Origin: an uncultured Candidatus Competibacteraceae bacterium
GTDB taxonomy: Bacteria; Pseudomonadota; Gammaproteobacteria; Competibacterales; Competibacteraceae
Direction: 5' to 3'
NCBI GenBank assembly: GCA_937872125.1
Contig: CALMNY010000010.1
Location: 1 to 7,906, forward strand
Length of the DNA stretch: 7,906 bases
Shown here one piece after another: positions 1 through 5,914 of this stretch (the stretch's first letter is position 1; every line of letters starts with the position of its first letter). Below the pieces are notes generated by a model. The model was given only the letters and a program-made list of their open reading frames with translations, did not search any database and had not been told where the DNA came from. Position numbers and translations under genes: made by a program.

Positions 1-617
1 CGCACCACCGCGCCGCTGACCTCCCCGTCGGGGACGAAGAACAAGCCATCCCCGGGCTTCGGGGTGAGATCCGCGCCGCGGTAGATCGCCTCGTCCACCA
101 CCTCCACCGCCACCGCGTGGCTCACCAGCAGCGCGGCCTGGGTGACGACGGCGAGTTCCGCCCCGGTGTGCCGGTTAATCAGCGCGTAGCGGGCGCAGAA
201 CACCGTCTCCCCGCTCTCGTCCAAAACCGCGGCGTCGTAGCCGGTCACGTTCACCGGCCCGTACAGGCGCAGCCCCAGGTCCGCCTCGTGCAGCAGAGAG
301 GGCCGCGCCCAGGACGGCAGCCCCTCGGGCGCGACCACGCCGTACACCCGCGCCCCGGCATGCGCCGCCATCCACGTCAGCGGGTTGACCGCCGGGTCAA
401 ACGGCGCGTCCAGCGCCACCAGGGTGAGCCGCCCGGCGGCCAGGTCCGCCGCGCGCGGCCAGGTGGCGGGAGCGGCGCTCACGCCGGCCGGTCCCGGGAC
501 TGCGCCCTGCACCGTGAGGTCGGCGGCATCCGCGCCATAGTGCGGATAAGCGGCCTTGACCAACCGGTGGGGATGCAGGGCGGCTTCGTCATCATGCGGC
601 CGGGGGAGAGTGTCCAT
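1..617 (-). CDS. Stand-alone paralogue of the C-terminal domain of the GHKL ATPase (3' end outside window)
   Basis: Partial gene: 205 codons are visible and the frame is still open at the left window edge. The ATG at 617 follows GGAGG at good spacing (CTGGAGGCGCTG before the ATG), so the start is well supported. The product aligns by eye along its visible length with residues about 326-520 of the 592-aa ATPase encoded at 1137-2915. Shared blocks include HP-x-x-L-x-KAAYP (residues 15-25), DLAAGR-x-TLV (58-67), NPL-x-WMAAHAGA (78-89), LPSWARP (100-106), LRLYGPV (116-122), FCARYA (140-145), TGAE-x-AVV (151-158) and SGAVV (201-205). It has no ATPase domain: the short leader MDTLPRPHDDEAAL replaces the entire N-terminal half. 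It has its own promoter element (673-725). It is probably a duplicated C-terminal domain kept as a separate protein, perhaps a partner or competitor of the ATPase. Function unknown. Confidence 0.85.
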   Translation of the reverse strand, partial: MDTLPRPHDDEAALHPHRLVKAAYPHYGADAADLTVQGAVPGPAGVSAAPATWPRAADLAAGRLTLVALDAPFDPAVNPLTWMAAHAGARVYGVVAPEGLPSWARPSLLHEADLGLRLYGPVNVTGYDAAVLDESGETVFCARYALINRHTGAELAVVTQAALLVSHAVAVEVVDEAIYRGADLTPKPGDGLFFVPDGEVSGAVV

Positions 618-672
618 CAGCGCCTCCAGGGAAAAAGGGGTAACAAGCTACGGTGAGGGATTACCAGTGATA

Positions 673-725
673 AAAAAACAGTCTAACAGAAAAAGGTCGG
701 TAATGGCTGGCAATAAACAAAAAAA
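673..725 (-). promoter_or_regulatory. AT-rich promoter-like element, copy 1
   Basis: This is one of three similar AT-rich islands in GC-rich DNA, all upstream of minus-strand genes. On the minus strand it has a T-rich upstream tract, the conserved block CATTACCGAC (705-696), a T-rich stretch and a -10-like TAGACT (685-680). The hexamer at -35 spacing (CAGCCA, 709-704, 18-base spacer) is poor, so this copy is the weakest as a sigma-70 promoter, or is activator-dependent. The predicted start of transcription near 673 gives a leader of about 56 bases before the ATG at 617. The T tract also lies just after the stop of the 105-aa gene and could contribute to termination. Confidence 0.6.
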
Positions 726-735
726 CGCCGAGCGC

Positions 736-1053
736 CTAGTCATTGGCGGCGGCCGGCCAGCGGGCATACGCCGGGAGGTGCGGATAGCGCTGGGCGCAGG
801 TCGCCAGATGGGCCGCCGCCCGCCGCGGGTGGCCGGCCAGGAGTTCATCCAGGGCGCAGGCGCGGGCGAGGGCGATCCGTCCCAGGGCGCGCGTGGCGGC
901 GACATAGCCCGGCGGCTGGGTGGGAAAGAGCTGGCGCGCCCGCCGCACCGGCTGGTCATAGCCGGCCTGCCAGAACGCGGACAGTTCATCGGCGGACAGG
1001 CCCGCCAGCAGCGGCGGCGGCAACGGCAGGTAGGGGAAGTTGGGGCAGGGCAT
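736..1053 (-). CDS. 105-aa stand-alone LFPT-PPGYVAATR-domain protein
   Basis: Not a family I recognise. Nearly the whole protein aligns with residues about 113-200 of the 277-aa protein at 3707-4540. Shared features are LPP-x-LLAG (residues 11-18), AFWQ-x-A (26-31), RR (37-38), LFPT-x-PPGYVAATR-x-L (42-57), ALARA-x-AL (61-68), AAHL-x-x-C (80-86) and LP-x-YAR (93-98). It is predicted mostly helical, has no signal peptide or membrane segment, and contains conserved aromatic and PPGY residues that suggest a binding surface. The ATG at 1053 is chosen because GGAG lies six bases upstream; an ATG at 1059 and a GTG at 1083 are possible but less well placed. It lies 83 bases downstream of the ATPase gene with no promoter element between, so the two are probably co-transcribed. 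Its proximity to the ATPase suggests a partner role (inference). Confidence 0.75.
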   Translation of the reverse strand: MPCPNFPYLPLPPPLLAGLSADELSAFWQAGYDQPVRRARQLFPTQPPGYVAATRALGRIALARACALDELLAGHPRRAAAHLATCAQRYPHLPAYARWPAAAND

Positions 1054-1094
1054 GGGCATCTCCGGTGTCAGGGGGCATCCCACACGGGGTGCAA

Positions 1095-1126
1095 GCGGGC
1101 GGGGGGGGTACGTGCCCCGCGCCCGC
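1095..1126 (-). other. Intercistronic GC hairpin between the ATPase gene and the 105-aa gene
   Basis: A GC-rich inverted repeat fills part of the 83-base gap. The GCGGGC at 1095-1100 can pair with GCCCGC at 1121-1126, and the G tract at 1101-1108 with CCCC at 1115-1118, around a TACGTG loop. No U tract follows on the minus strand, so it is not a standard intrinsic terminator. It may stabilise the upstream message or tune expression of the downstream gene. In such GC-rich DNA hairpins also arise by chance. Confidence 0.3.
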
Positions 1127-1136
1127 CGGGGCGGTC

Positions 1137-2915
1137 TCAGGCGGCCGCCGGCGTCAGGTGGAAGACGCCACGCTCGTCCACGCGCAGGGTGACGGTGCGC
1201 CCGCGCAGGTGGTTCCCCAGGTAGTCGGCCGTCCGATTGAGCACCGTGCTCAGCGCGGCGAGCGGGTCGTCGCGCTGGCAGGCGATGAACGCCCGGAAGC
1301 GCTGCGTCTCGTTGTCTTCCAGGTATTCATTGCCTTCAAAGTCGCTGGCCTGCGTCACCACCGCGCCGGTGGCCTCGCCGCGCGGCACGATGAACAGCCC
1401 CTCCGGCTCCTCCGCCGTGAAGGCGGCGCGCAGGGCGGCGGGCGCGTCCACCCCCGCCAGCGGGGTGTCCGGGTCCAGCCGGGTGTCCGGGCTGACCAGC
1501 AGCGCATCGCTGTCCACCACCGCCACCTCCGCGCCGGTGACGCGGTCCACGATGGCGTAGCGGGCGCAGAACGCCACCGCGTACGTCGCGTACAGGTTGT
1601 CGGGGTCATAGCTGTCCACGGCCACCGGCCCGTACAGGCGCAGGGCCAGATCCGTCTCCTGCCGCAAGTAGGGCCGCGCCCAGGACGGCAGCAGGTAGGG
1701 CGCGCGCACCCCGAGCACGGTCGCGCCGGCATGGGCGGCCATCCACGACAGAGGGTTGCTCGCGTAGTAAAAAACCGCGCTGAGATCCACCAGCGTCACC
1801 CGCCCGGCCGCCAGATCCGCCGCGTCCAGCCAGGTGGCGCTGTCCGCCGTCCGGCCGGCGGGGCCGGGACCAAACCCCTGCGCGACGACCTCCGCCCAGT
1901 TCTCGCGCGGGTAGGCGGCCTTGCACAGCAGGCGCGGGTGCAGCACGTGGACGTCGGTCAACAGCGCCAGCAGGTCTTTCCGCTCGTCCTCGGGCGCGTT
2001 CAGCCCGCCGCGCGCCGCCGCCGCGCCCCGGTCAGGCAACAGGCGGGCCAGGAACTCCGCTTCCGGCAGCGCGCGCTTGAGCGCCGCCACCTGGGCCACC
2101 AGCACCGCGTAGACCGCCGCTGTGATCCGCGCCAGACACGCCTCGTGATCGTAGAGCCGCTCCCGATCCGGCCAGCGCGGGCGAAACGCCGTCGCGTCCA
2201 GATGCACGATCGCCCCGCCGGGGGCAGGGTGGCCCACCGGCAGCCCGTGCAGGTAGAGGGTGGGCTCGCGGCGCAGCAGGCCGTCGAGATCGACGGGCGC
2301 GCCGTGCGGATCGTCCCAGCCCGGCAGATGGATGTCGCCAAGGGCATGGCCGCTGCACGGCAACTGCGCGCGGGCGTCGGGGCGGAGGAGGGGCTGGCCG
2401 TTGAGCAGCACCGGCAGCGGAAAGCCCCGCGCATAGCGCTCCAGGGCGGTCTGCAACAGGGCGCGGGACGACCGCAGGCCGCGCAGGGTGAGGAGGGTGC
2501 CGGTGGGCGGGGTTGCGGCGGTCTGGATGGGGATGGGCGCGCCGGCAAGAAGGTCGGCGGTGGCGGCGTCGATCACCCGCCCCCGCGAGGCGGCCCGCAG
2601 GTGCTCGCAGGCATAGAGGGCGGCGAGAAAGCCGACGCCGAACGGGGCCTCGCGGGTGACGATCTCCAGATCCCAGCCGGAGCGGGCCAGGCAGAACAGG
2701 GTGTCGAAATCGCCGAGCCCGCACCCATCGTCACGCACCTCCAGATCGAGGCGGCCGCTGGCGGCATCGGTGACGAAGGTGAAGTCCACCTGGCTGGCCC
2801 CGGAGCGCCGGGCATTCTGCGCCAGTTCGGCGAGAAAGGTCGCGGAGCTGGAAAAGGCCCCCTCCAGCGCGTGCAGCAGGCGGGCATTGTCAAAGGTGAT
2901 GCGGGTGGTGTCCAT
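1137..2915 (-). CDS. GHKL/Hsp90-type ATPase with a novel C-terminal half (592 aa)
   Basis: The N-terminal domain has the ATP-binding motifs of the Hsp90/GHKL fold in order: N-box E30-L-A-Q-N34, G1 motif DDGCGL (62-67, acidic D63 and G64/G66), glycine lid PFGVGF (91-96) followed by a helix (LAALYACEHL), then TGTLLTL (138-144). The PFGVGF block closely resembles the QFGVGFYS lid of Hsp90 proteins. A second segment containing RPRWPDRE (245-252) follows. From about residue 320 to the end is a domain I do not recognise, with NPLSWMAAHAGA, LPSWARP and LRLYGPV. That domain recurs alone in the gene at 1-617. Expected activity is ATP binding and hydrolysis with nucleotide-dependent dimerisation; client or substrate unknown; cytoplasmic. 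The ATG at 2915 is preferred because GAGAGG lies just upstream; the ATG at 2942 (nine residues longer) has no clear ribosome binding site. It is the first gene behind promoter copy 2. Confidence 0.9.
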   Translation of the reverse strand: MDTTRITFDNARLLHALEGAFSSSATFLAELAQNARRSGASQVDFTFVTDAASGRLDLEVRDDGCGLGDFDTLFCLARSGWDLEIVTREAPFGVGFLAALYACEHLRAASRGRVIDAATADLLAGAPIPIQTAATPPTGTLLTLRGLRSSRALLQTALERYARGFPLPVLLNGQPLLRPDARAQLPCSGHALGDIHLPGWDDPHGAPVDLDGLLRREPTLYLHGLPVGHPAPGGAIVHLDATAFRPRWPDRERLYDHEACLARITAAVYAVLVAQVAALKRALPEAEFLARLLPDRGAAAARGGLNAPEDERKDLLALLTDVHVLHPRLLCKAAYPRENWAEVVAQGFGPGPAGRTADSATWLDAADLAAGRVTLVDLSAVFYYASNPLSWMAAHAGATVLGVRAPYLLPSWARPYLRQETDLALRLYGPVAVDSYDPDNLYATYAVAFCARYAIVDRVTGAEVAVVDSDALLVSPDTRLDPDTPLAGVDAPAALRAAFTAEEPEGLFIVPRGEATGAVVTQASDFEGNEYLEDNETQRFRAFIACQRDDPLAALSTVLNRTADYLGNHLRGRTVTLRVDERGVFHLTPAAA

Positions 2916-2969
2916 GGCGGCCTCTCGGGCAAGGGTGGTCATCAGGTGGGAACGCGCGTCAGTCGCGAC

Positions 2970-3016
2970 AGGAAATAGTCTAGCAAAAAAGGTCGGTAAT
3001 GACAAACAAAAAAAGC
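2970..3016 (-). promoter_or_regulatory. AT-rich promoter-like element, copy 2
   Basis: This is the best sigma-70-like match of the three copies. On the minus strand TTGTCA (3005-3000) is followed by a 17-base spacer and TAGACT (2982-2977). The conserved CATTACCGAC (3001-2992) overlaps the -35 hexamer and enters the spacer. A T-rich tract (3016-3006) lies where an UP element would be. The predicted transcript starts near 2970, about 55 bases before the chosen ATG at 2915. Sequence similarity with copy 3 continues past the -10 (the minus-strand ATTTCC after TAGACT/TAAGCT). It drives the ATPase gene and probably the 105-aa gene. Confidence 0.7.
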
Positions 3017-3088
3017 AGGGAGGGGCGCAACGCCGGCGGCCAGGACCGGGATGTGCGTGACTGGTGGGGGTGGAACGGCCAGGGGGCA

Positions 3089-3116
3089 GACGGGGAAGAG
3101 GAACCCCCTCCCCGTC
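3089..3116 (-). terminator. Hairpin just after the seven-gene operon
   Basis: An 8-bp perfect stem (GACGGGGA at 3089-3096 with TCCCCGTC at 3109-3116, 12-base loop) begins 11 bases beyond the stop of the 181-aa gene. On the minus strand no U run directly follows it. A T7 tract occurs only some 70 bases further on, inside promoter element copy 2. It may mark the 3' end of the message, but it is not a canonical intrinsic terminator. Confidence 0.35.
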
Positions 3117-3127
3117 CACGCCGGCGC

Positions 3128-3673
3128 TCAGGATGCGCGGTGTACCGCGGTGCGGCCGGCGTCCCGGCCGCACCGCCAGGAGGCGGTCGCGAACAACCGC
3201 TCCAGCGCCCCCGGCGCGGGCACGGTATAGCCATCGCGGATGGCCTCCTCAAGCGCCGCTTCCGCGGTGGCGTGGGTGGAGTGGGTAAAAAAGCCCTGCT
3301 CGTCGAAGGCGCTGTAGCGGTACCTCCCGGGGCGGGAGGCGTCGGCCAGGATTAACACATAGCGCGCGGACTGTGCCTGTTGCGCCTCGATACCCAGCGC
3401 GGTGCCGCCATTGGCCGCCAGTAACGCCTGCTTGGCCTGGCGCTGGCGGGCTTCCCGGCCCTCGCGCCGCACCCGCGCCAGCGCCCGATAAACGTCGGGC
3501 TCCGGCCACTGGGGGTGGTCGCCGTCGCGGGCGGGCAGAAAATCGAACACCTCCAGGGCGCTGTCACCGACGAACCGCTCGGCGGTGGCGATGACCGCAT
3601 CCAGGTCCAGGAGGGGCGGGGGCGGAACCGGGGGCGGTCGCCGCGCCGGCTGCCGGGGGGTGAGTGGCGTCAT
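3128..3673 (-). CDS. Unrecognised 181-aa protein with proline-rich N-terminus
   Basis: Not recognised. Residues 1-20 are basic and proline-rich (QPARRPPPVPPPP), suggesting a flexible tether. Residues 23-46 (LDLDAVIATAERFVGDSALEVFDF) look like a small folded start. Residues 57-86 form a strongly charged Arg/Gln-rich helix. Residues 104-150 appear to be a compact alpha-beta unit (YVLILAD, then RYRYSAFDEQGFFTH, then a helix with AEAALEEAIRDGY). The ATG at 3673 is 33 bases after the stop of the 277-aa gene and lacks a clear Shine-Dalgarno. A GTG at 3697, nine bases after that stop, would add eight residues; either way translational coupling is likely. It is the last gene of the operon. Function unknown. 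Confidence 0.75.
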   Translation of the reverse strand: MTPLTPRQPARRPPPVPPPPLLDLDAVIATAERFVGDSALEVFDFLPARDGDHPQWPEPDVYRALARVRREGREARQRQAKQALLAANGGTALGIEAQQAQSARYVLILADASRPGRYRYSAFDEQGFFTHSTHATAEAALEEAIRDGYTVPAPGALERLFATASWRCGRDAGRTAVHRAS

Positions 3674-3706
3674 CGCCGGCGAGCGGGAGCGCCCCACCGC
3701 CGCGGC

Positions 3707-4540
3707 CTAGGGCGGCTGGCGCGCCGCCGCTTCCGCCGCTTCCGCGGCGCGGCTGGCGGCCACGATGCGCTTCAGCGTCGCCACGCTCACCCCGCCAAAG
3801 GCCGCTGCCGCCGCCAGGGCTGCCGCGCTGGGCGGGGGGCGGGGGCTCTCCGGGGGGGCCTCCTGCGGGAGGCGGGCGCCCAGCCTCGCCGCGTGGCGGG
3901 CGGCCGCGGACGGCGCGCGGGCCGGGTCGGCGAGGGTGCGCGCGTAAGTGGGCAAGCGCTGGTAGAGCGCCAGGCACTGGTCGAGGTGCGCGGCGACCCC
4001 GGCCAGATCGCCCTCGGCGCGGCACTCCAGGGCGCCGGCGCGGGCGAGGGCGAACCGGCGCAAGGTCCGGGTCGCGGCGACATAGCCGGGTGGCCGGGTG
4101 GGAAACAACTCGACGGCGAAACGCCGGGCATCGCGCTCGGCCCGCTGCCAGAAGGCGACGAGGGCGCGGGCGTCCCATCCCGCCAGCAGCGGCGGCAGCG
4201 CGTCCGGGGTGACGTCCGGGTGCGGGACGGCCGGCAACGGCACGCCGGCGGCGGTGCAAAAGCGCGTGGTCCAGGGCTGCTGCGCGGCGATATGCTCCGC
4301 CAGGGGTAACGCCAGTTCAAAGCTCACCGTGCGCTGGTCGGTGAAGACCAGGCGCAACTGGTCCCCGTGAAGGGTGTAGCCGGCGACCTCCGCCCAGGAC
4401 CGGGCGGGGGGGAGGGTGATCGTGTTCTGGGTATACGCCAGGTAGGTGCTCTGCACGCGCACGGTTTCCCCGGCGGGCGCGGCGGGGGGGGAGGGGGCGG
4501 GCGGGGTCGGGGAGCAGGCGGCGGGAAGGGGAACGTCCAT
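3707..4540 (-). CDS. 277-aa two-domain protein: TWADV-family domain fused to LFPT-PPGYVAATR domain
   Basis: Unrecognised protein with visible modular structure. Residues 10-22 are a Pro/Ala linker. Residues 25-78 are a divergent copy of the domain in the neighbouring genes (TYLAYTQNTITLP, then SWAEV instead of TWADV, then a L-x-L-x-F-T-D-x-R pattern). Residues 113-200 match the 105-aa protein at 736-1053, including LFPTRPPGYVAATR (145-158) and ALARAGAL (164-171). Residues 205-240 are a Pro/Ala-rich linker. Residues 239-272 are an alanine-rich helical tail in which AAAFGGVSVATLKRIVAAS resembles a helix-turn-helix. The ATG at 4540 follows GAGGAGA at seven-base spacing; longer in-frame starts up to 4693 lie inside the previous gene and are rejected. 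The domain fusion links the seven-gene operon to the ATPase operon. Role unknown; possibly a scaffold or adaptor. Confidence 0.82.
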   Translation of the reverse strand: MDVPLPAACSPTPPAPSPPAAPAGETVRVQSTYLAYTQNTITLPPARSWAEVAGYTLHGDQLRLVFTDQRTVSFELALPLAEHIAAQQPWTTRFCTAAGVPLPAVPHPDVTPDALPPLLAGWDARALVAFWQRAERDARRFAVELFPTRPPGYVAATRTLRRFALARAGALECRAEGDLAGVAAHLDQCLALYQRLPTYARTLADPARAPSAAARHAARLGARLPQEAPPESPRPPPSAAALAAAAAFGGVSVATLKRIVAASRAAEAAEAAARQPP

Positions 4541-4601
4541 GACAACTCTCCTCGGCAGGTTCAGGGTGAATGGCCCGCGGCGCGACACCGGCGGGGGCGG
4601 C

Positions 4602-4907
4602 CTAGACTTCCGTGCCCGGCAGGCGCGCGCCGGTGTCCGGGTCGAGAATGCGCGTCTCGTCCGGGAACTTGATCTCGATGTCCGCGAGGTCAATGTAGTT
4701 CAGCTCGAATGGCAGCTCGGACCCGTCCTTGAGGGTCAGGAACAGCGTGCCATATTTCACGCGGTAATGCGCCACGTCCGCCCAGGTCAGCGGCGCGGGC
4801 AGGGTGATCGTGGTCCGCACCGCGGCGGTATAGCGGGTCTCGACGGTCACGGTCCGACCGCCGTAGACGGCGGCCGGCAGACGCGGACTGAGGGTGGGGT
4901 TCGACAT
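4602..4907 (-). CDS. TWADV-family small protein (101 aa)
   Basis: A member of the tandem small-protein family in this operon, not matched to a known family. The core is TVTVETRYTAA (residues 19-29), TTITLPAPLTWADV (32-45), YRVKYGTLFLTLKDG (48-62) and LPFEL (65-69), followed by an acidic C-terminal segment with PDETRILDPDTGARLPG (82-98). Alternating hydrophobic residues suggest a compact beta-rich fold; no signal peptide or membrane segment is visible. The ATG at 4907 sits seven bases after GGAG and is well supported. Spacing is 61 bases to both neighbours, each with its own ribosome binding site. It is most similar to the 100-aa gene at 4969-5271, including a 35-base identical DNA stretch. 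Function unknown. Confidence 0.85.
   Translation of the reverse strand: MSNPTLSPRLPAAVYGGRTVTVETRYTAAVRTTITLPAPLTWADVAHYRVKYGTLFLTLKDGSELPFELNYIDLADIEIKFPDETRILDPDTGARLPGTEV
4774..4808. repeat. 35-base identical direct repeat, unit 1
   Basis: Identical over 35 bases to 5141-5175. It encodes the ITLPAPLTWADV signature of the 101-aa and 100-aa paralogues. A shorter 19-base part recurs at 6066-6084 in the 79-aa gene. It reflects paralogue duplication or gene conversion rather than a mobile repeat. Confidence 0.85.
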
Positions 4908-4968
4908 CAGCAGTCTCCAAAAAAAAGGGGGGTAAGAGCCCGCCATCCGTCCCGGCGGCGGGCGCGGA

Positions 4969-5271
4969 CTACTCGTCGTCCCCGGCCAGGGGGGCGAACG
5001 TCCCCGGTTGCAGGATGCGCGTAGTATCGGGCCGCTTGTAATCGAGGGTATCCATGTCGAGATCGTCGAGTGCAAAAGTGAGTTCCCGGTCGTCGGTCAG
5101 GACGGCATGCAGCACGCCCCATTTGACCCAAAAGCGCTTGACGTCCGCCCAGGTCAGCGGCGCGGGCAGGGTGATTTCGGTATTGATATAGGCGGTGTAG
5201 GCGGTCTCGACCAGCACGGTTTGGCCGGCGGGGGCGTCAGCGGGCGAGGGGGCGGGGAGGGCGTCGGTCAT
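4969..5271 (-). CDS. TWADV-family small protein (100 aa)
   Basis: Closest paralogue of the 101-aa protein downstream. It starts with a Pro/Ala-rich stretch (residues 5-15), then TVLVETAYTAY (18-28), TEITLPAPLTWADV (31-44), FWVKWGVLHAVLTDDRELTFAL (47-68) and a C-terminal PDTTRIL (81-87) matching PDETRIL of its neighbour. In this copy the usual D-G-R/S turn reads D-D-R. The acidic stretch LDDLDMDTLDY (68-78) gives the C-terminal third a strong negative charge. The ATG at 5271 is preceded by GGGAG at seven bases. It lies within the operon, with gaps of 57 and 61 bases to its neighbours. Probably soluble; function unknown. Confidence 0.85.
   Translation of the reverse strand: MTDALPAPSPADAPAGQTVLVETAYTAYINTEITLPAPLTWADVKRFWVKWGVLHAVLTDDRELTFALDDLDMDTLDYKRPDTTRILQPGTFAPLAGDDE
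5141..5175. repeat. 35-base identical direct repeat, unit 2
   Basis: Second exact copy of 4774-4808, in the 100-aa gene. DNA identity including third codon positions suggests recent duplication or conversion at this motif, since the rest of the two genes has diverged more. Confidence 0.85.
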
Positions 5272-5328
5272 GAGGGGTCTCCCGAAAGGACAGGACGCAT
5301 TTTGGGGCCATGGGATGGACCGGGGGTC

Positions 5329-5643
5329 TCAGTGGTCACGCGGCGCGACCGCGGGCAACCGGGCGGCCCCGCAGTCAGCCGCCGGCACCTGCCCGGCGGC
5401 GCCCGGCGGTGGCGTCCAGGCGACCACCCGCATCCCCTCGGGACAATGGCTATCCAGCGCGTGGACCGCCGGGGCCTTGACCGGAAAGCGCAGCACCCGG
5501 CCATCGTGCAGCGCGACCTGCAACATATCCGCGACCATGTCGTAATCGGCGACATCGTCCGGCCAGGTTACCCCGGCGGGAAGCACGATCACGGTCTGCG
5601 CGGCCGCGGCGTAATAGGTTTCGATCAGCACGTGGCAATACAT
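5329..5643 (-). CDS. Divergent TWADV-family protein with Cys-containing extension (104 aa)
   Basis: The most divergent member of the local family. It starts directly with the core strand (HVLIETYYAAAAQTVIVLP, residues 4-22). The signature reads VTWPDDVADY (25-34) instead of LTWADV-x-x-Y, an apparent one-residue insertion. MLQVALHDGRVLRF (40-53) keeps the D-G-R turn. From residue 54 it differs: the PD-x-TRIL tail is replaced by a Pro/Ala-rich extension, with cysteines at 67 and 91 in addition to C3. The ATG at 5643 follows GGAGG at nine bases, only 16 bases after the stop of the 59-aa gene. It may have acquired a different partner than its paralogues (inference). Function unknown. Confidence 0.8.
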   Translation of the reverse strand: MYCHVLIETYYAAAAQTVIVLPAGVTWPDDVADYDMVADMLQVALHDGRVLRFPVKAPAVHALDSHCPEGMRVVAWTPPPGAAGQVPAADCGAARLPAVAPRDH

Positions 5644-5659
5644 GGCAATGCGCCTCCGC

Positions 5660-5839
5660 TCAAGCCGGGCGCCGCCCGGCAGGCCCGTCCGCCAGCAAGT
5701 CGGCGGCGATCGCCGCGAGATCGTAGCCGCGCGCTTTCACCCGCTCGCGCACCTCCTTGATCAACGCCGCGCGGTCGCGGCGCGCGCGCCGCGGGGGGCG
5801 GGAGAGGGGGGTTGGCGCGGGGGCGGTCTGACGGTGCAT
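5660..5839 (-). CDS. Small basic protein (59 aa), unrecognised
   Basis: A tiny gene with a good ribosome binding site (GAGGAGA about eight bases before the ATG at 5839). The N-terminal 25 residues are Pro/Arg-rich and disordered-looking (LSRPPRRARRDR). Residues 26-50 form a likely amphipathic helix pair, ALIKEVRERVKARGYDLAAI and on. The net charge is clearly positive, so binding to nucleic acid or to its acidic neighbours is conceivable, but no motif proves it. A faint resemblance to the linker segment of H-NS-like proteins was noted but is not enough for a call. An upstream ATG in the same frame would extend it to 5902 without a better binding site. Second gene of the operon, 75 bases after the 79-aa gene. 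Confidence 0.7.
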   Translation of the reverse strand: MHRQTAPAPTPLSRPPRRARRDRAALIKEVRERVKARGYDLAAIAADLLADGPAGRRPA

Positions 5840-5914
5840 ATCAAGGTCTCCTCGGGTAAGGGTGGGGTCGGTCAGGCACGCGCCACCCCGGGCGCGCGTC
5901 ACGGGCAGGGGCGC

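Noticed and set aside
648..735. Peptide similarity (ITDLFLL-like) read from the AT-rich element copies 1 and 3, as if a conserved small protein or leader peptide
   Set aside because: Copy 2 has a one-base length difference and a stop in that frame, so the conservation is at DNA level and not coding.
1065..2978. Very long plus-strand open frame opposite the ATPase gene
   Set aside because: It is Arg/Gly/Gln-rich with no domain signature, and it is the antisense of a gene with clear GHKL motifs. High GC leaves long open antisense frames.
2916..3173. Upstream extension of the ATPase reading frame to 3173
   Set aside because: It would run through promoter element copy 2 and is low-complexity. 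The starts at 2915 or 2942 fit the promoter and ribosome binding site.
3564..4259. Alternative minus-strand frame across the 181-aa/277-aa junction
   Set aside because: Out of frame with the domain that is conserved in the 105-aa protein; composition is random high-GC Arg/Pro/Gly.
4541..4693. Longer starts for the 277-aa protein
   Set aside because: They overlap the 101-aa gene and lack a ribosome binding site. The ATG at 4540 has GAGGAGA at seven bases.
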